Numbered from the stretch's first letter, positions 43,908 to 55,575 are shown. The stretch: 64,000 nt of DNA from Dasysyrphus tricinctus (GCA_963921185.1 OY992531.1:172619365-172683364); one strand, 5' to 3'. Notes: generated by a model not told the origin, from the sequence alone. Numbers and translations: made by a program.

Positions 43908-46025
43908 CTAGCAAGGGGCCTGTGTTCCTTCTTTGAAAGGAAGTTGAACGACATATTTGCCATCCAATTGCCGCTGATGCGTTCGGCAAAAATGTGTTTC
44001 GCACTGTTCTTCTTCCGGAGAAAGCAGTTTACGACTCTGAACTTGTTCAAGTTCCCAAAACCTAGATAATAAACTGTCCAAGGTTTGATCTTCTGATGTT
44101 GATATGTGAAGGGATGTTACCCTTGATCTGTTGTCAGGTGAGATACCCCCAGAAAGTACCCATCCAAGTTCCGTCCTTTGAGCCATTGGGGTACCCGGTT
44201 CGCCTTTGATAATGCCTTCAAGGATAATGGAGGGATAAATATCGCTGCCCAGTAAAACATCAATCTTACTAGGTTTGTTGAACATAGGATCGGCAAGCTC
44301 AATATTTTGAAGATGACTCCAATTGGCACTTGGAATATTGTGCGTGGGGAGCACAGCTGTTAGTTTGGGTAGGACTAACGCATTAAGTTGTAAACTAAAG
44401 TTTGCGTTCACATTAGATATAATAGTGAAAGAAACCTTATGCTTTGAGGTTCTTGTGTTGGTTTCTCCAACACCAAGAATGTTGACGCAACTCCTTTCCT
44501 TTTTTAACTTCAGACGTTGAGTGGCAGATTCAGTAATGAAGGAAGCCTCTGATCCAGGATCTAAAAGCACTCGCAGCACCAATGGTTGGCCAGCAGGTGT
44601 TAAAACCTTAATAAGGGCCGTAGCCAGAAGAACAGGCGATGGATTGTTTTTGGCAATGCACGCATTGTATGCTGAAGCAGTTCCGAAAGAAGATGGAGGG
44701 TTTTCTGATAAACCAGATTGAGATGTATCAGCAGAAGAGGAGGATGGTTGGTTTGATAGTGGAGCAGCTCCTAATGGAGCGTGTTCATTAGCATGCATTG
44801 CGTTTACTGGCTCAGTCATTTGCAGTAGTGAATGATGCTTTTGGTGGCACGAGGAACACGTAAAAGTACTTGTGCAACTTTGTGTAAAATGTGCACTTGA
44901 CAGGCAGTTTAAACACACTTTCCTTTTCTTTGCGAAGTCTTTTCTCTTCTTAATGTTAAGTGCTTTGAATTTGAAATAATTTCGAAGAGGATGTTGCCCC
45001 TGGCATAGTGAACATTTAGCTATAATTGTAGAATTGTGAGCTCGAACTGTGCCCTGTGTAAATTTAGCTTTAGGTTTTTGTTGACTTAAACCTGAAGATG
45101 AATGTCCAATGACATCCAAAGTTCTTGACCTCATAAGAATGAAATCCTCTAGTGTGGTATATTTTGGATAGTCTACATGCATTGAAATGTGTGATTCCCA
45201 AAGTCCTCGTGTGATAAGCGGAAGTTTTTGTACCGTGTGGAAAATGAGAACGTCTTCCCATGACTCTACAGGTACCCCTAGGTTTTTGAGCGAATGCCTA
45301 GCTTCGTTTGTTGTGTCTAACAGTAATTTAAGATCGTCAGATGATTCCTGAGCAAGTTTTGGCTGATTAAAAAGTAATTGAAATTGATTATCTTTCAGTA
45401 GCCGTATGTTTTGAAACCGTTTGATCAATAGTGCCCATGCAGATTCGAAATTTGTGTCTGTGTTACGCAGCATTCGCGCTGCCTCACCAGTTAAATTATT
45501 CTTTAAATATTGCAGCTTATGAGCATCAGAAATTGAAGCATTTTTATTTACCAAGCCTTCAAATAGTCCTTTAAATTCTGGCCACATCTTTAATGAACCA
45601 TCGAATGTTGGAATTTTAATAGGAGGAAGTTTTGATTCGGCCGACGGTGTGTTTGACCCCCCTACAGATTTGTTTAATCCATTTTGGGTATCCAAACTCG
45701 TAAGACGTTCTTTTAATTCACAAGAATAGTTAAAAAAGGCTTCCTTTAATTTGTGAAAGATATGAGCTTCCATATATTCAACCTTTGCGTCTTCTGTGGG
45801 AGCCTCAACAATTTTTTGATGAATTGTTCTAGCCTCAGCAAAAGATGCCTCTAAATTAGATAGACGAGCTTCAATCATATGAACAGAATTTTTCGAAGAG
45901 TCTAAGCCTACATAAGCTTTATAGTCTGCATCTATGTCTTGCGAAATTGTTTGGATTGCTCCTAATAAATTTGAAACCCTGCTCTTACTCATTATGAAGA
46001 AAGAATAGTTTCGAAGAACACACAA
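43908..46025 (-). CDS. BEL/Pao gag and protease
   Basis: 705 codons from the first Met after the leader. The N-terminal half is Gag-like (AESKLPPIKIPTFDGSLKMWPEF, KLQYLKNNLTGEAARML). Two Cys/His clusters follow (CSLCQGQHPL; CLNCLSSAHFTQSC; CSSCHQKHHSLL). The aspartic protease has LLDPGSEASFIT, GVGE and VLLGSDIYPSIIL; BEL proteases use this divergent form of the DTG motif. Near its 3' end it reaches the LSRFWELEQ and EEEQCETHF motifs that lead into RT, then loses frame. Confidence 0.88.
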   Translation of the reverse strand: MCVLRNYSFFIMSKSRVSNLLGAIQTISQDIDADYKAYVGLDSSKNSVHMIEARLSNLEASFAEARTIHQKIVEAPTEDAKVEYMEAHIFHKLKEAFFNYSCELKERLTSLDTQNGLNKSVGGSNTPSAESKLPPIKIPTFDGSLKMWPEFKGLFEGLVNKNASISDAHKLQYLKNNLTGEAARMLRNTDTNFESAWALLIKRFQNIRLLKDNQFQLLFNQPKLAQESSDDLKLLLDTTNEARHSLKNLGVPVESWEDVLIFHTVQKLPLITRGLWESHISMHVDYPKYTTLEDFILMRSRTLDVIGHSSSGLSQQKPKAKFTQGTVRAHNSTIIAKCSLCQGQHPLRNYFKFKALNIKKRKDFAKKRKVCLNCLSSAHFTQSCTSTFTCSSCHQKHHSLLQMTEPVNAMHANEHAPLGAAPLSNQPSSSSADTSQSGLSENPPSSFGTASAYNACIAKNNPSPVLLATALIKVLTPAGQPLVLRVLLDPGSEASFITESATQRLKLKKERSCVNILGVGETNTRTSKHKVSFTIISNVNANFSLQLNALVLPKLTAVLPTHNIPSANWSHLQNIELADPMFNKPSKIDVLLGSDIYPSIILEGIIKGEPGTPMAQRTELGWVLSGGISPDNRSRVTSLHISTSEDQTLDSLLSRFWELEQVQSRKLLSPEEEQCETHFCRTHQRQLDGKYVVQLPFKEGTQAPC

Positions 46026-46330
46026 TACACTATTTTATTTAGATCAGCAAGGATCAATTATTTTAAATTAAATATTATTATAAAATAAATGCCACACACC
46101 TGGTATTTAAGCGTTGCTCCCTCGTTGCACAGCTTCTTCAGGTCCAAACCCTCACAGGAAATATGTATTTAAACCGACCGTTTTAAATCAAATGTCTTTT
46201 AACACGATGCACTATGCACACCAACCGCGATTGTCTACAAGGTCTTATTTGAACCGACGCACAAATATCTTCGTAAAACGCACTGTCTATTTAGTTTTTT
46301 TGCACTGATCCTTTTTATGAATTCTTTATA

Positions 46331-46347
46331 TCCGGCTCGAAGGACCA
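46331..46347 (-). other. BEL/Pao primer binding site, tRNA-Tyr
   Basis: On the element strand the site reads TGGTCCTTCGAGCCGGA, three bases from the 5' LTR edge. This is the exact complement of the conserved 3' end of tRNA-Tyr (TCCGGCTCGAAGGA plus CCA) as I know it from Drosophila. Confidence 0.85.
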
Positions 46348-46350
46348 CTA

Positions 46351-47151
46351 TGTATCGCTAGGACACTAGCCAAGAAAAAAAGAAGAAAAAAGGATTGTAT
46401 CCTCCGCAGTCAAACTGTTGCGGTCAAATCAATAGGTTGCCGTGGGATTGCAAAAGGCAGAACAAAATTAACCACAAGAAAACGAAATAAATCGACGCCG
46501 ACTACGAGAAAAAATTAGTGTTCTAGTTAAAATAAAAAAACTCGGTTTTCCTTTATTAAATAATAAAAATTATTCTTTATTAATTTAAATCCTTTCAACG
46601 CGGCTTCTGAATTGAGATTCAAATATAAAAGTTCGTTATTCTCATGACGAAAGCTTTGCCTAGAGCCAAACAGATGATTTTCTGTTTTTCCAGTTAGAGG
46701 TCGTTGACTTATAGAGGGATCTTCGGCTAGGCAAATCTGGCTACGGTTTCACACCGCACCTCTCATCTTCTTAAAGGTTTTGATAGCCTAACAGTGTCCC
46801 CCCTGGTGAACCATCAATCGCCCATTTGATGCATACATGCACAAAAAAAACATCGCATGGTGGGAGGTGCCAAAAGATTAAACATCGAATTGTCTTTTTT
46901 CAAAGTTCACTCCCATTTTCGAACTTAAGAAGACGGTGGACACATTCTGTCGAAGATCGTAGTTCATGCGCTCCCAATTTTGGCTATGATGAAAAAAGTG
47001 CATGCATGTAAAGCCGTCGGCAATTGATTTTCAGCTTGAGATATATGCCGTCGGCGTTTTGTATGCTTAATTATATCGATTGCCGAATGCCAATAGTTAT
47101 CCGGATCCGGATGTATTTTAAATTTTCAATAATGCATGTTGCGCTGCAACA
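46351..47151 (-). repeat. 5' LTR of BEL/Pao
   Basis: 801-bp right copy of the LTR. It should carry promoter and polyadenylation signals. It differs from the 3' LTR mainly by the short duplication near 46551 and by GTCGAAG for GTCAAAG. Confidence 0.9.
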
Positions 47152-47156
47152 CCACT

Positions 47157-48275
47157 GAAGCGATTTTCTTCAAATTTTGAACTTAAGGTTTTTTTGTAAC
47201 TCTCCAGAGGGGAAATTGAAATTTTTTTTTTAGCTCTAAAAATAACGGTACTTGCCATACAACCGTTAAGGAAAAGCTTATTTATCTCAAAAACGGCTCC
47301 AACGATTTTGATAAAAAAAAATCAGTGTATTATTGTAGATATGATATACCTTTTAGTAAGAAAAAAAAATCACCAAAAAGATTTATTAACGGTACCTGTC
47401 ATATAACGGTTTTTTTGATTTTTGGTTTTCTCATTAACCGCTCATCCGATTTCAATAAAAATTTTTGCACAAAAGCTTTGTTAGAATAGAAATAATACTG
47501 CATACCAAAATTTTTTAAAAAATAAATTTTGGATTTTTAAAAAAAGATTCAAAATTTTTTTTTGAAAATTCAATATTTCAAAAACGGGTTGATGCATTGT
47601 TTTGAAATTTCAGTTTTAAATGTATATTAATATATACTCAAAATTGGCATACCAAATTTTGTTTTTGAAAAATGTTACAAAAATTTTATATATACAAAAT
47701 TATTTTTTAAGAAAACGGCTCCAACGATTTTAAATTTTTTTTTTGCATATATTGATATTTTTTTTAAGTAATCAAAGGGCATACTTTTTTTTGCGCTCTA
47801 AGCTATTTATCAGGCTGTTTAAACAATTAAAAAACGATTTTAATGCTTTTTTATAATTTTTCTATAATTACTTGAATATTTTTTAAAGTTCTTAAGTTCC
47901 ACACAACTTGAACATAAGAGCAAGTACGTGCGATCCAGTCGTGTATTTTTTTTTTTTTTAAGTGGAATACGTTGCTTTTGATTCTGGTAGACACAATTAT
48001 AAACCTTCATTTTTTAAACACTCAGATCGGTATTTCTTAAAATCTATACCAGCCTTCAGATTAACCGCCAAGAAAGAGATCGGGAAAACCTTAACAGAAT
48101 TCGAAGAAACTTAAGGGATGGAAATAGGTAGGATTTTCAAGCTCATTTAATACTATTTCAGGTTTGTAAGGGACTGCATTCTGAAAAAAGAAACGATAGA
48201 CGAGTGGTTGAGTTACGTGAAGCAATTCATTGACGATCACGTTAACGATAATCGTTCTGACGATTATCATTTTTT
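47157..48275. other. AT-rich repeat without gene
   Basis: Contains AAAACGGCTCCAACGATTTT twice (about 47292, 47713) and AACGGTAC..CATATAACGGTT / CATACAACCGTT blocks. This looks like a decayed repeat that predates the BEL insertion. No coding motif seen. Confidence 0.4.
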
Positions 48276-48754
48276 AAGCGGTCCCTAGACTCAATATTAT
48301 TGTGCAAAATATAACACAATATTATTGGGTAGGTGCCCCAGACGGTTCAATATTTTATCCAATAATTTATTATAGCCGGTAGAGTTTCATCACTCGCGGA
48401 GGTGTTTACTCTTCGACGATGACAACAAATATTGTGCAATTGTACCCACAGACGATACAATATTTTAATATTGTGCAATAAATATTGTAATATTTTCTCA
48501 GGTTCGTTAATAAAACTTATTTACTTTATTTAAAACGTTCACTTATTTATTTCACAAAATAAAACACTTAACTTTTCTTACTACAAACAAACGATTTATT
48601 ATTCACCACTGAAATTAATTCACAAACTATACTTTTCACTTTTATTACATTCAACTTTATTCATTCACGATTAAAGACAAACTGTGTCGCTGCCGTTCAA
48701 ACATGTGCCTTTTATACTTGTTTTCCAAACTCTGGAAATAAGGAGAACGTTCTG

Positions 48755-49435
48755 TGCCGAGATTCAGCTATTTCAGCGAGTGAGATGAGATGACTCGCCT
48801 TACTCGCCGACTCATCTCACTTCACTCGCAAAAGTGATTCAGCTATTTAAGTGAAATGAGTAAGTTCGAATCTAGTTTCGAACATGACACAAAGAATAAA
48901 TATAAAACAGCTAAATTCTACCTCCTTGTCCCACTCGTTACCCAAAACGAAATGAAACAACAAATACAACAATGTAAACATTGGAGTATTTAATAATGGA
49001 GTTTGGAGTATCTTTTGTTTCAATTATTTTTTTTTTGTCATAATTAAAGTTTATTGTGAGTTTCACCCTTGAGAAATAAAAAGTTTAAAAGTGTCGAAAG
49101 TGAATAGAATATAAATTTATTTAATATATATATGTGCATGTGATAATAAAATAAAATTAAAGAATCAATAAAAGGGTAGTTGATTTTATCTACGTTGTTG
49201 TTTTTTATTTCGTTTCCTATCCATGAATAGGAATTCTTGTGAAAAGCACACATACCTATCCAAAACTGAAAATTTACCAACACATACACCAAGTCACTGC
49301 GGAAATATCTGGCGAGTAATATGACATTTCATTTCACTCGCTCACTCACTCCCTTTTGCTAACTGAATCGATTTTCGACGAAAAGTGACTCATCTCACTC
49401 ACTCCCTGCGGCTTCGAATTAGCTGAATCTTGGCA
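48755..49435. mobile_element. 681-bp non-autonomous element inside an LTR
   Basis: Ends TGCCGAGATTCAGCTA and the inverse of TAGCTGAATCTTGGCA. CTG is duplicated at 48752-48754 and 49436-49438, and removing the insert restores the sister LTR sequence exactly. GAGTGAGATGAG/CTCATCTCACTC motifs are clustered near both ends, with the rest AT-rich. Confidence 0.85.
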
Positions 49436-49524
49436 CTGGTCTCTGCTTCCAGAGCTTTCCGTAGGTGACATTTCCCAATAATTTCCCTTCCAAAAGCTTT
49501 TATTTGACAGCTGGTAAATCTGTA

Positions 49525-50579
49525 ACAAGTTCCAGCATCGAGCAGGTCCATCTCGCTGGTTTCTTTGGAACGCAGTTCTCTGGCAACAACAATCCTCAAC
49601 TCCTAGTTCTGTCAAGCGATGAACTCTTTGTGAAGCCTGTTCCGCTGCTTCCATAGTGAGTGCGAATGCTAGTGCTTCAGGAAGCGTGTGTTTGCCAGCA
49701 GTTCGAATTGCTCGCTGAAGGTTAATATCAGAAACAGCACGAACAAAGGCTTCTGTTGCGAAGTGGTTGATGATTTCGTCCTCTGCAGCTGGATATGCCA
49801 AGTGCGCCAACCGTTCGATGTCACCTTTGAGGTGTGACAGAGTTTGTTGCTGCGGCTGCCTCAAACTGCTTGTAAATTGACCAAGAAGTTTGTCCATCGA
49901 AGGTTGGTGGATGCATCTCCTTTCTCCTAGGACAGTCACCAGAACTTTCTCGAACCTTCATCTTCCTTACTTTGTCTAATTCCTTGGTAATGGATTCAAT
50001 TTTATCTTCCACTTTTTCGAACTTTGCTTCTAATGTCGACAGTTGCTTATCGACATTTGAAAATTGTCTATCGACTCGCTCGTCAAGGGCAACAATTCTG
50101 TTGTCAAAGGCATCTAACTTACCTTCGAGTAAATTTGTCTGTTCTTGGAATTGTTGAAGAAGATTCTTTTCTTGTTTTTCGAGCAGACTCTTTTGTTCTT
50201 GGCTTTGTTGTTCTAGAAGATTCTTCTGCTCTAGGCTTTGCTGTTCGAAACGTTCGAGAAGATTCTTTTGTTCTTGGCTTTGTTGCTCGAATCGTTCGAG
50301 AAGATGATTTTCCTGGCTTTCAAATTTTGCGAGCAGCTGAGAAAGCATATCGGTCATGCCCGATGTACTTACTTGCTCTTGTTGTTCTTCAATTTCAATG
50401 TCGAATATAAACGTGTCCGGGTTTTTTCCACATCTTCTTAAATCTTCTTGCAGACGAATTATAAGATCATTCTTTGTTCCAGCAGTAGGAAGGTCTCGCT
50501 TATTCAGTTCTGCCTTAAGTTCCACTAAATTTAAATCATTCAAAGATTTACCCATTGTCTTTTTTTTCACTTTCCACAC
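49525..50579 (-). pseudogene. gag of the LTR element, SAP-like N-terminus and coiled coil
   Basis: The frame starting 50579 opens with LNLVELKAELNKRDLPTAGT, which resembles a SAP DNA-binding helix-extended-loop-helix. A Gln/Glu-rich run of LLERFEQQSQEQKN-type repeats follows, predicted coiled coil, then RQFSNVDKQLSTLEAKFEKVED. A second frame (49939 downward) has Gag core sequence (AYPAAEDEIINHFATEAFVRAV, LPEALAFALTMEAAEQAS). A deletion with frame change near 49821-49860 joins them. No protease, RT or integrase, so it depends on another element. Confidence 0.7.
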
Positions 50580-50630
50580 AATAAATTGAGTGCACAGATA
50601 AAATAAATTTTATTCCACTTCTAACACCAA

Positions 50631-50983
50631 TGTAATATTTTCTCAGGTTCGTTAATAAAACTTATTTACTTTATTTAAATCGTCCACTTATTTATTTCAC
50701 AAAATAAAACACTTTACTTTTCTTACTACAAACAAACGATTTATTATTCACCACTGAAATTAATTCACAAACTATACTTTTCACTTTTATTACATTCAAC
50801 TTTATTCATTCACGATTAAAAACAAACTGTGTCGCTGCCGTTCAAACATGTGCCTTTTATACTTGTTTTGCAAACTCTGGAAATAAGGAGAACGTTCTGG
50901 TCTCTGCTTCCAGAGCTTTCCGTAGGGGAAATTTCCCAATAATTTCCCTTCCAAAAGCTTTTATTTGACAGCTGGTAAATCTG
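50631..50983 (-). repeat. uninterrupted (5') LTR of the gag-only element
   Basis: 353 bp identical in organisation to the left copy without its insertion. A few point differences (for example GTCCAC for GTTCAC, AAAAACAAACTG for AAAGACAAACTG). Confidence 0.8.
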
Positions 50984-51257
50984 CTATAATCCGGCAGATG
51001 GCGCTTCCTTCGTTTGAGAGTTGCCATAATTATAGCTACTAAGGGTATGTTTGCACTGCGACCGTAAGCTTTATTGTGTTCGTTTGTTTGCTTTTCGGAG
51101 TTGTTATAGTTCAAATTTGGAAAGTCATTACAATATCAAAAGGGTTTTGATTTACTTCAATGCATTGCACAACCCTTCAATATTATCCATAGACGGACAA
51201 TCATATTATGCAATATCCAATATTGCACAATAATATTGAGCGTCTAGGGACCGCTTT

Positions 51258-52004
51258 AAATTAAGGAATGACCCCCCCCACCAGATTCCAAACATTTAAA
51301 TGAATTCAGTGCCACCACCTAAAATAGCATTTGGAATAACCTCTATCGTCAAACTAAACGTGTGCTTGCGTTGTGGCTCAGTCTAGCTTCAGGGAAGTCT
51401 TGGCAGAAGTTTAATTAATTTTTTAGAGAGAAATTTGCCAAATGTATCACTTTGAACACGGAAGATAAAAAAATTTAAAATAAACAGACAAAAGTAAAAC
51501 TTACGTATATGTTTTCAAAATCCTCCAGCTAAGCTTAAGTGATTTTTTTCCAGGGAAAAATCACTAATTTTCCTTCGGGAAAAAAAAAATTGGCGATACC
51601 TACTTTTTTCCTTGGAGTTTTTTTCGAAAATTGTTTATGATTGGAAAATATCACACGGGGAAAAAATCCGGGGAGAATTTATTTGCGATAAGGCTGAATA
51701 TTTGAGGCCGTGAGTGCAAAGTATTTTGGAGAAATTGATACTTTTGTGTCGTAGTTATACATTTATACATCAAAAGTCATCAAAACGAAAATTATAAATT
51801 CTTAAATATTTAAGCTTTCCAAAAATGTGACTTATTCTCCTCGAAATGAAAAATTTGCTGAAAAAAGGTGGATTACACCACTTTTGCACTCGTGGCCTCA
51901 TTTGTGAGTGAAATATTCCTTACGTTATGGATCACAGAATTTTACGTGGTGTGAGGAAACGCTGAAAATGTCGCTAGTGAAAACGACTGCAAAAGTGAAG
52001 ATGA
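51258..52004. other. no gene recognised
   Basis: AT-rich. GGGAAAAA/TTTTTCCC blocks at about 51545-51680 may be the edge of an unrecognised repeat related to that at 29200. Confidence 0.4.
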
Positions 52005-53272
52005 CAATTTGTATTTGTATTTATATTTATTCATTTCAAAAATCGCTTACAAGGTAGGACATGAGTCTTATAAAGTGTTGCAAGCCTTTACATTAATTTC
52101 AGAATTCGAATAAAAGTTATATACCTAAGACTTCTATTTACATATGTATTTATATAAAGAAAGAGGAAATTTAACATCAATTATTTGGCAAATAGTTGAA
52201 AAGTAAGAATTTAAATGTACTTATGCTTCTTATTCTTCTCATCGCGATGGGCAGAGAGTTCCAAAAGCGTACAATATGAATACAAAATTGACGCTCAGTA
52301 TTTAGAAAATTGTATCGGGGTAATATTAAAGCAAAGGACCTTGTTGAATGAGGGAAATTCAGCTTACCGTATAAATAATCAGGTTGTTGTGTTTGGATGA
52401 TTTCATGCAGGTAACTTAGAGAGCGAAAGTTTATTAAGCTGTCTAGGCTAAAACCAGAAATCCGTACCGCAAAAGAGGATATGTGATCATAACGACGTAG
52501 ATTATTAATATAGTGGGCAATATTGTTATAAGCAACATTCAATTTGCGGCTAGTCACACAGTCTAGCTTACAAAAGATTGCACATCCATACAGCACAATT
52601 AGTAGTATAAGGGCTTTAGCAAGTAGCAGTTTAGTTTTGATCGGAATGAAATTTCGAGTGACTTGAAGAAGGCGGAGACTTCCATAGACTTTACCAATGG
52701 CACTATTAAGGTGGTTATCCCAAGTGAGAGTGCGATTGAATACTACTCCTAGGTTTCTAACAGTGCTAACATATTCAGTGGTTTCATCGTCAAGTTTCAA
52801 CGGGTTTAAGCCCGATAGATCAAAGTTTTTGCGATAGATGGAGAGAGATGTTGATGTTAAGGCGGAGATCGTTCTTTTTTGACCACTGTGAAATGCGGAG
52901 CAGATCCTCGTTCATTAAAGCTACGGCAACATTTTTAGCCCCAAAAGGTCGACTTATCTGGAGCTGCACATCATCAGCATAAAGATGAATTAAACAATGT
53001 TTAGCAACGAGTGGTAATTCATTTATGTAAAGTGAGAAGAGGATTGGTCCAAGGATAGATCCCTGTGGCACTCCACTCAAAACATTTAGAAAGGTGGACG
53101 AGTATCCATTGGCCACCACGCATTGTTGCCTTCCACTGAGATACGAAAGAACAAGCTTACAGGACTCTAAAGAAAATCCAAAGTTAATTCGCAGCTTTCT
53201 ACAAAGAATTGAGTGGTTTACAATATCAAAAGCCTTTGAATAATCTAACGGTGCAATACAATCGTATTGATT
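52005..53272 (-). pseudogene. 5'-truncated Jockey-type LINE, RT and C-terminus
   Basis: On the minus strand, from about 53272, a frame gives the middle of RT. It reaches GVPQGSILGPILFSLYINELP and IHLYADDVQLQIS (YADD) in 53119-52820. After a one-base shift it continues at 52800-52177 with NLGVVFNRTLTWDNH, ALILLIVLYGCAIF and a FRFWNSLP-like tail typical of Jockey-clade C-termini. The 3' end is marked by TTTGTATTTGTATTTATATTTA at 52010-52032. The first half of the element is absent, as is usual for LINE 5' truncation. Confidence 0.85.
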
Positions 53273-53489
53273 TTTTTAAATAAAGTATTTTAATGTAAGT
53301 ACATACATATTTTTTATATTTATTACAATTTTGTTTTTAATTTCATCTGAAATATGTAATGAACTTATGAGTATTGAAGGCAAAAAAGTTAAAAGTTGGA
53401 AACAAAAATCTAGAGGCCTTTTTTGTCAAAATGTGATAATCTGGGGGTTTTTAAATTTTTCTGGGGGGAGAATTTTGTTTCCATCTGGC

Positions 53490-54640
53490 AATAATAAAAA
53501 ATCTGCTGGTCCGGATAAAATTCCGAACTTCATAATCCGTAAAGCTTAAGTTCTCTTAGCTAGATTCTTAACGCCTATCTTCAACAATTGTTTAAACAAC
53601 TGCTACTTCCTAAAATCTTGAAAATATGCCAACCTGATTCCTCTTAAAAAAAGGCTGTTTCAAACAGGCTTGAGGATATTCGCATTACTGTCCAACAAAG
53701 GTAAAATATTTGAAAAAATAATTTTGATAATAATATATAACCATTTTGATGAAATTCCTTTAATACAACACGAACAGTTTGGGTTCAAACGTGGTCATTC
53801 AAAGAATGCAATTCTCTTTCTACAAAACAAAAGGTCTGTTTTTTTACTCGCCCGTGAGATCCCGAAGTATCCCAAATCTAATCAAAACGTGTTTCTTTAC
53901 TATTTTATGGCACGAAAATGCCAGAGCTTTTGACTTTTTTCATTTTCCCTTCAGCAAGAATCTACCCGAACATTTTAGTTACTGCACTTTCCTGCTTGTG
54001 AAATAAGACATCAGCTGATCGAAAAATTTGAAATTAAATTTTTCAAGTAGCGTACATAAAATGGTTTAGTTTAATTATATTAATGGCCTTTTCGATTGGG
54101 GACAAAATGACAGTTCTTGTTCTGAAAAGAACAGAAAATTGTTCTGAATTTGATTTCAGAATCGAAATGAGAAGCGTTCACACGTATCGAAAAGGCCATA
54201 AATGAAAATGATACAATGGAGGCAAATATAAAGTAAAATGTTTCTCCTTGTTCTTTTAATAGAGCCCAAAATGATAAGTGCATGTACAAAGTACAAATAA
54301 TTGAAATGGTATAATTTTGTATGCGGTGAGCCAACCAGCAATGAAGTTAAATAGGTAATTTATACCGCAAGAAACCAGAAAGATCCCAAATGTGTTTCTT
54401 TACTTTTCATTTCTGGTTAAACATTACAACAACAACATCAGAAAGCTCAATACCAAATTGTTCCCAAACTTTTTCCCAAAAGTAAGGAAACAGACCTAAT
54501 ATCTTGAACAACCTTAGACTTCAACGATGCACGGTAGCCTGTGCAATCGACTTAATTGAAGCATTCGATTCGGTTTGACACAATGGGCTCATCTATAAAC
54601 TTAACCTTTTAAATTTTCATATTCACTTCATGAAAATATT
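53490..54640 (+). pseudogene. decayed LINE RT remnant
   Basis: Plus-strand pieces in changing frames: KSAGPDKIPNFIIRKA (RT motif 0/1), LLSNKGKIFEKIILIIIYNHF, IPLIQHEQFGFKRGHS, and after a ~450-bp interruption IDLIEAFDSVWHNGLIYKL (the AFD motif). They follow the order of a Jockey-like RT. A hairpin MITE at 54083-54199 is part of the interruption. Confidence 0.75.
54083..54199. mobile_element. 117-bp hairpin MITE
   Basis: ATGGCCTTTTCGAT at the left and ATCGAAAAGGCCAT at the right are perfect inverses. The interior has GTTCTGAAAAGAACAG palindromes. TSD not clear. Confidence 0.65.
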
Positions 54641-54859
54641 AAAAAATTTAATCTTCCCCCCTAATCTTGGTAACACTTCTTAAAAGTAAAGTTAGGACAT
54701 GAACTATTTGTATACTAAAGCTCAACCCGTCAGGTCAAAATGAAAGTTTGGTCTCACTAACAGCCCGATTATAAGATGTTGGCACATAAGGGGCCTACAT
54801 TGATTCAATATAAAATACAAATAAGATTTATAATATATATAAAAACTTAACATAAAAGC

Positions 54860-55575
54860 CGACTTAACTTTGTCGTCTCGGGTTGTTCAGCCCGGGTTGT
54901 CCAGTGGCAGTATATTTATTTAGGGTGGGGTAGAGTTGGTGTTTAGCCAGGATGACTCGGTGACCCTGGGTCAGAGTAGAAGGGTACTGCTTCATCGTTG
55001 TTGGAGTTATATCCAGGATTTTCATAGAGCTAGGTTCCTTGGTACCAGATGTCGTTGTTGGTTTGTCATCCTTCTCATCAGTTGATTGGAAGGTTGGCGA
55101 TGTTTCTAATTAGCTTATCGGCAGATAGCAACAAGTACTTGTCCAGGGGGCAGCTTAGCCTCAGAGTAGAGTTGCTCGTTCTTGAAATGCTCACGCCACT
55201 GACGATCGAAGTAAAGCCCAGTGCAGATCCTGCAGGATTTTCCTCTCGAGTATTTGTAGTTCATAGCCGTTTTGGAGATGGTGAACCAAACTGGGAAGCT
55301 GTAACTGATGACTGGTCTCAGGATTAGAACTTTTGACTGTCGACTTAGTGGTAATATGGTTCCATCTGGGAGTGCTAGGGTGATGCTTCTACATCTTCCA
55401 GCTGAGCCTCCGCGTCTGCCACCCGGTTTTCTGCAACAGACACCTTACCTTACCTTACCTGCAGAAGGATTCAGCATTGAAAGATTACCTCTTGGGGACT
55501 GGTTTGCAGTTGTTGTTATGGTTCATGTATTTGCATATATCCTTCCTCCATGGTGTTTTTCGAGATGCGATATAT
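54860..55575 (-). pseudogene. LINE fragments including RTE 5' region
   Basis: 55455-55575 closely matches the RTE 5' UTR/start region at 18866-18975 in the same orientation (AGATTACCTCTTGGGGACT, CATATATCCTTCC.CCATGGTG). The preceding 54900-55440 reads on the minus strand like a degenerate LINE C-terminus (RICTGLYFDRQWREHF). An ACCTT tandem occurs at about 55441-55462. Confidence 0.5.

Larger units (their letters stand above)
39701..47151 (-). mobile_element. BEL/Pao LTR retrotransposon, 7.45 kb, 5-bp TSD
   Basis: Direct repeats 39701-40477 (777 bp) and 46351-47151 (801 bp) begin TGTATCGC and end GCAACA. CCACT flanks the whole element (39696-39700, 47152-47156). Genes run on the minus strand, so 46351-47151 is the 5' LTR. 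The LTRs differ by a few substitutions and a ~25-bp local duplication (TTATTAAATAATAAAAATTA near 46551) in the 5' LTR. Domain order gag, protease, RT, RNase H, integrase is that of BEL/Pao. The body is damaged. Confidence 0.93.
48486..50989 (-). mobile_element. gag-only LTR retrotransposon
   Basis: Two direct repeats share 353 bp: 48486-48754 plus 49439-49522 on the left, and 50631-50983 on the right. The left one is interrupted by the 681-bp element at 48755-49435. Both end inward at TGTAATATTTTCTCAGG. The internal region is only about 1.1 kb and has no pol. Next to the right LTR (5' LTR on the minus strand) lies TGGTGTTAGAAGTGG (50629-50615), a PBS one mismatch from a tRNA-Leu 3' end. Outer LTR edges are slightly uncertain because the copies diverge there. 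Confidence 0.8.
48276..51256. mobile_element. Harbinger-like element with AGCGGTCCCTAGAC ends
   Basis: AGCGGTCCCTAGACTCAATATTATTGTGCAA at the left is inverted at the right with a 2-bp difference. TTA flanks both sides. Subterminal CAATATT..TTGTGCAA blocks repeat several times (48350-48490, 51190-51235). A gag-only LTR element occupies the interior. Confidence 0.65.
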
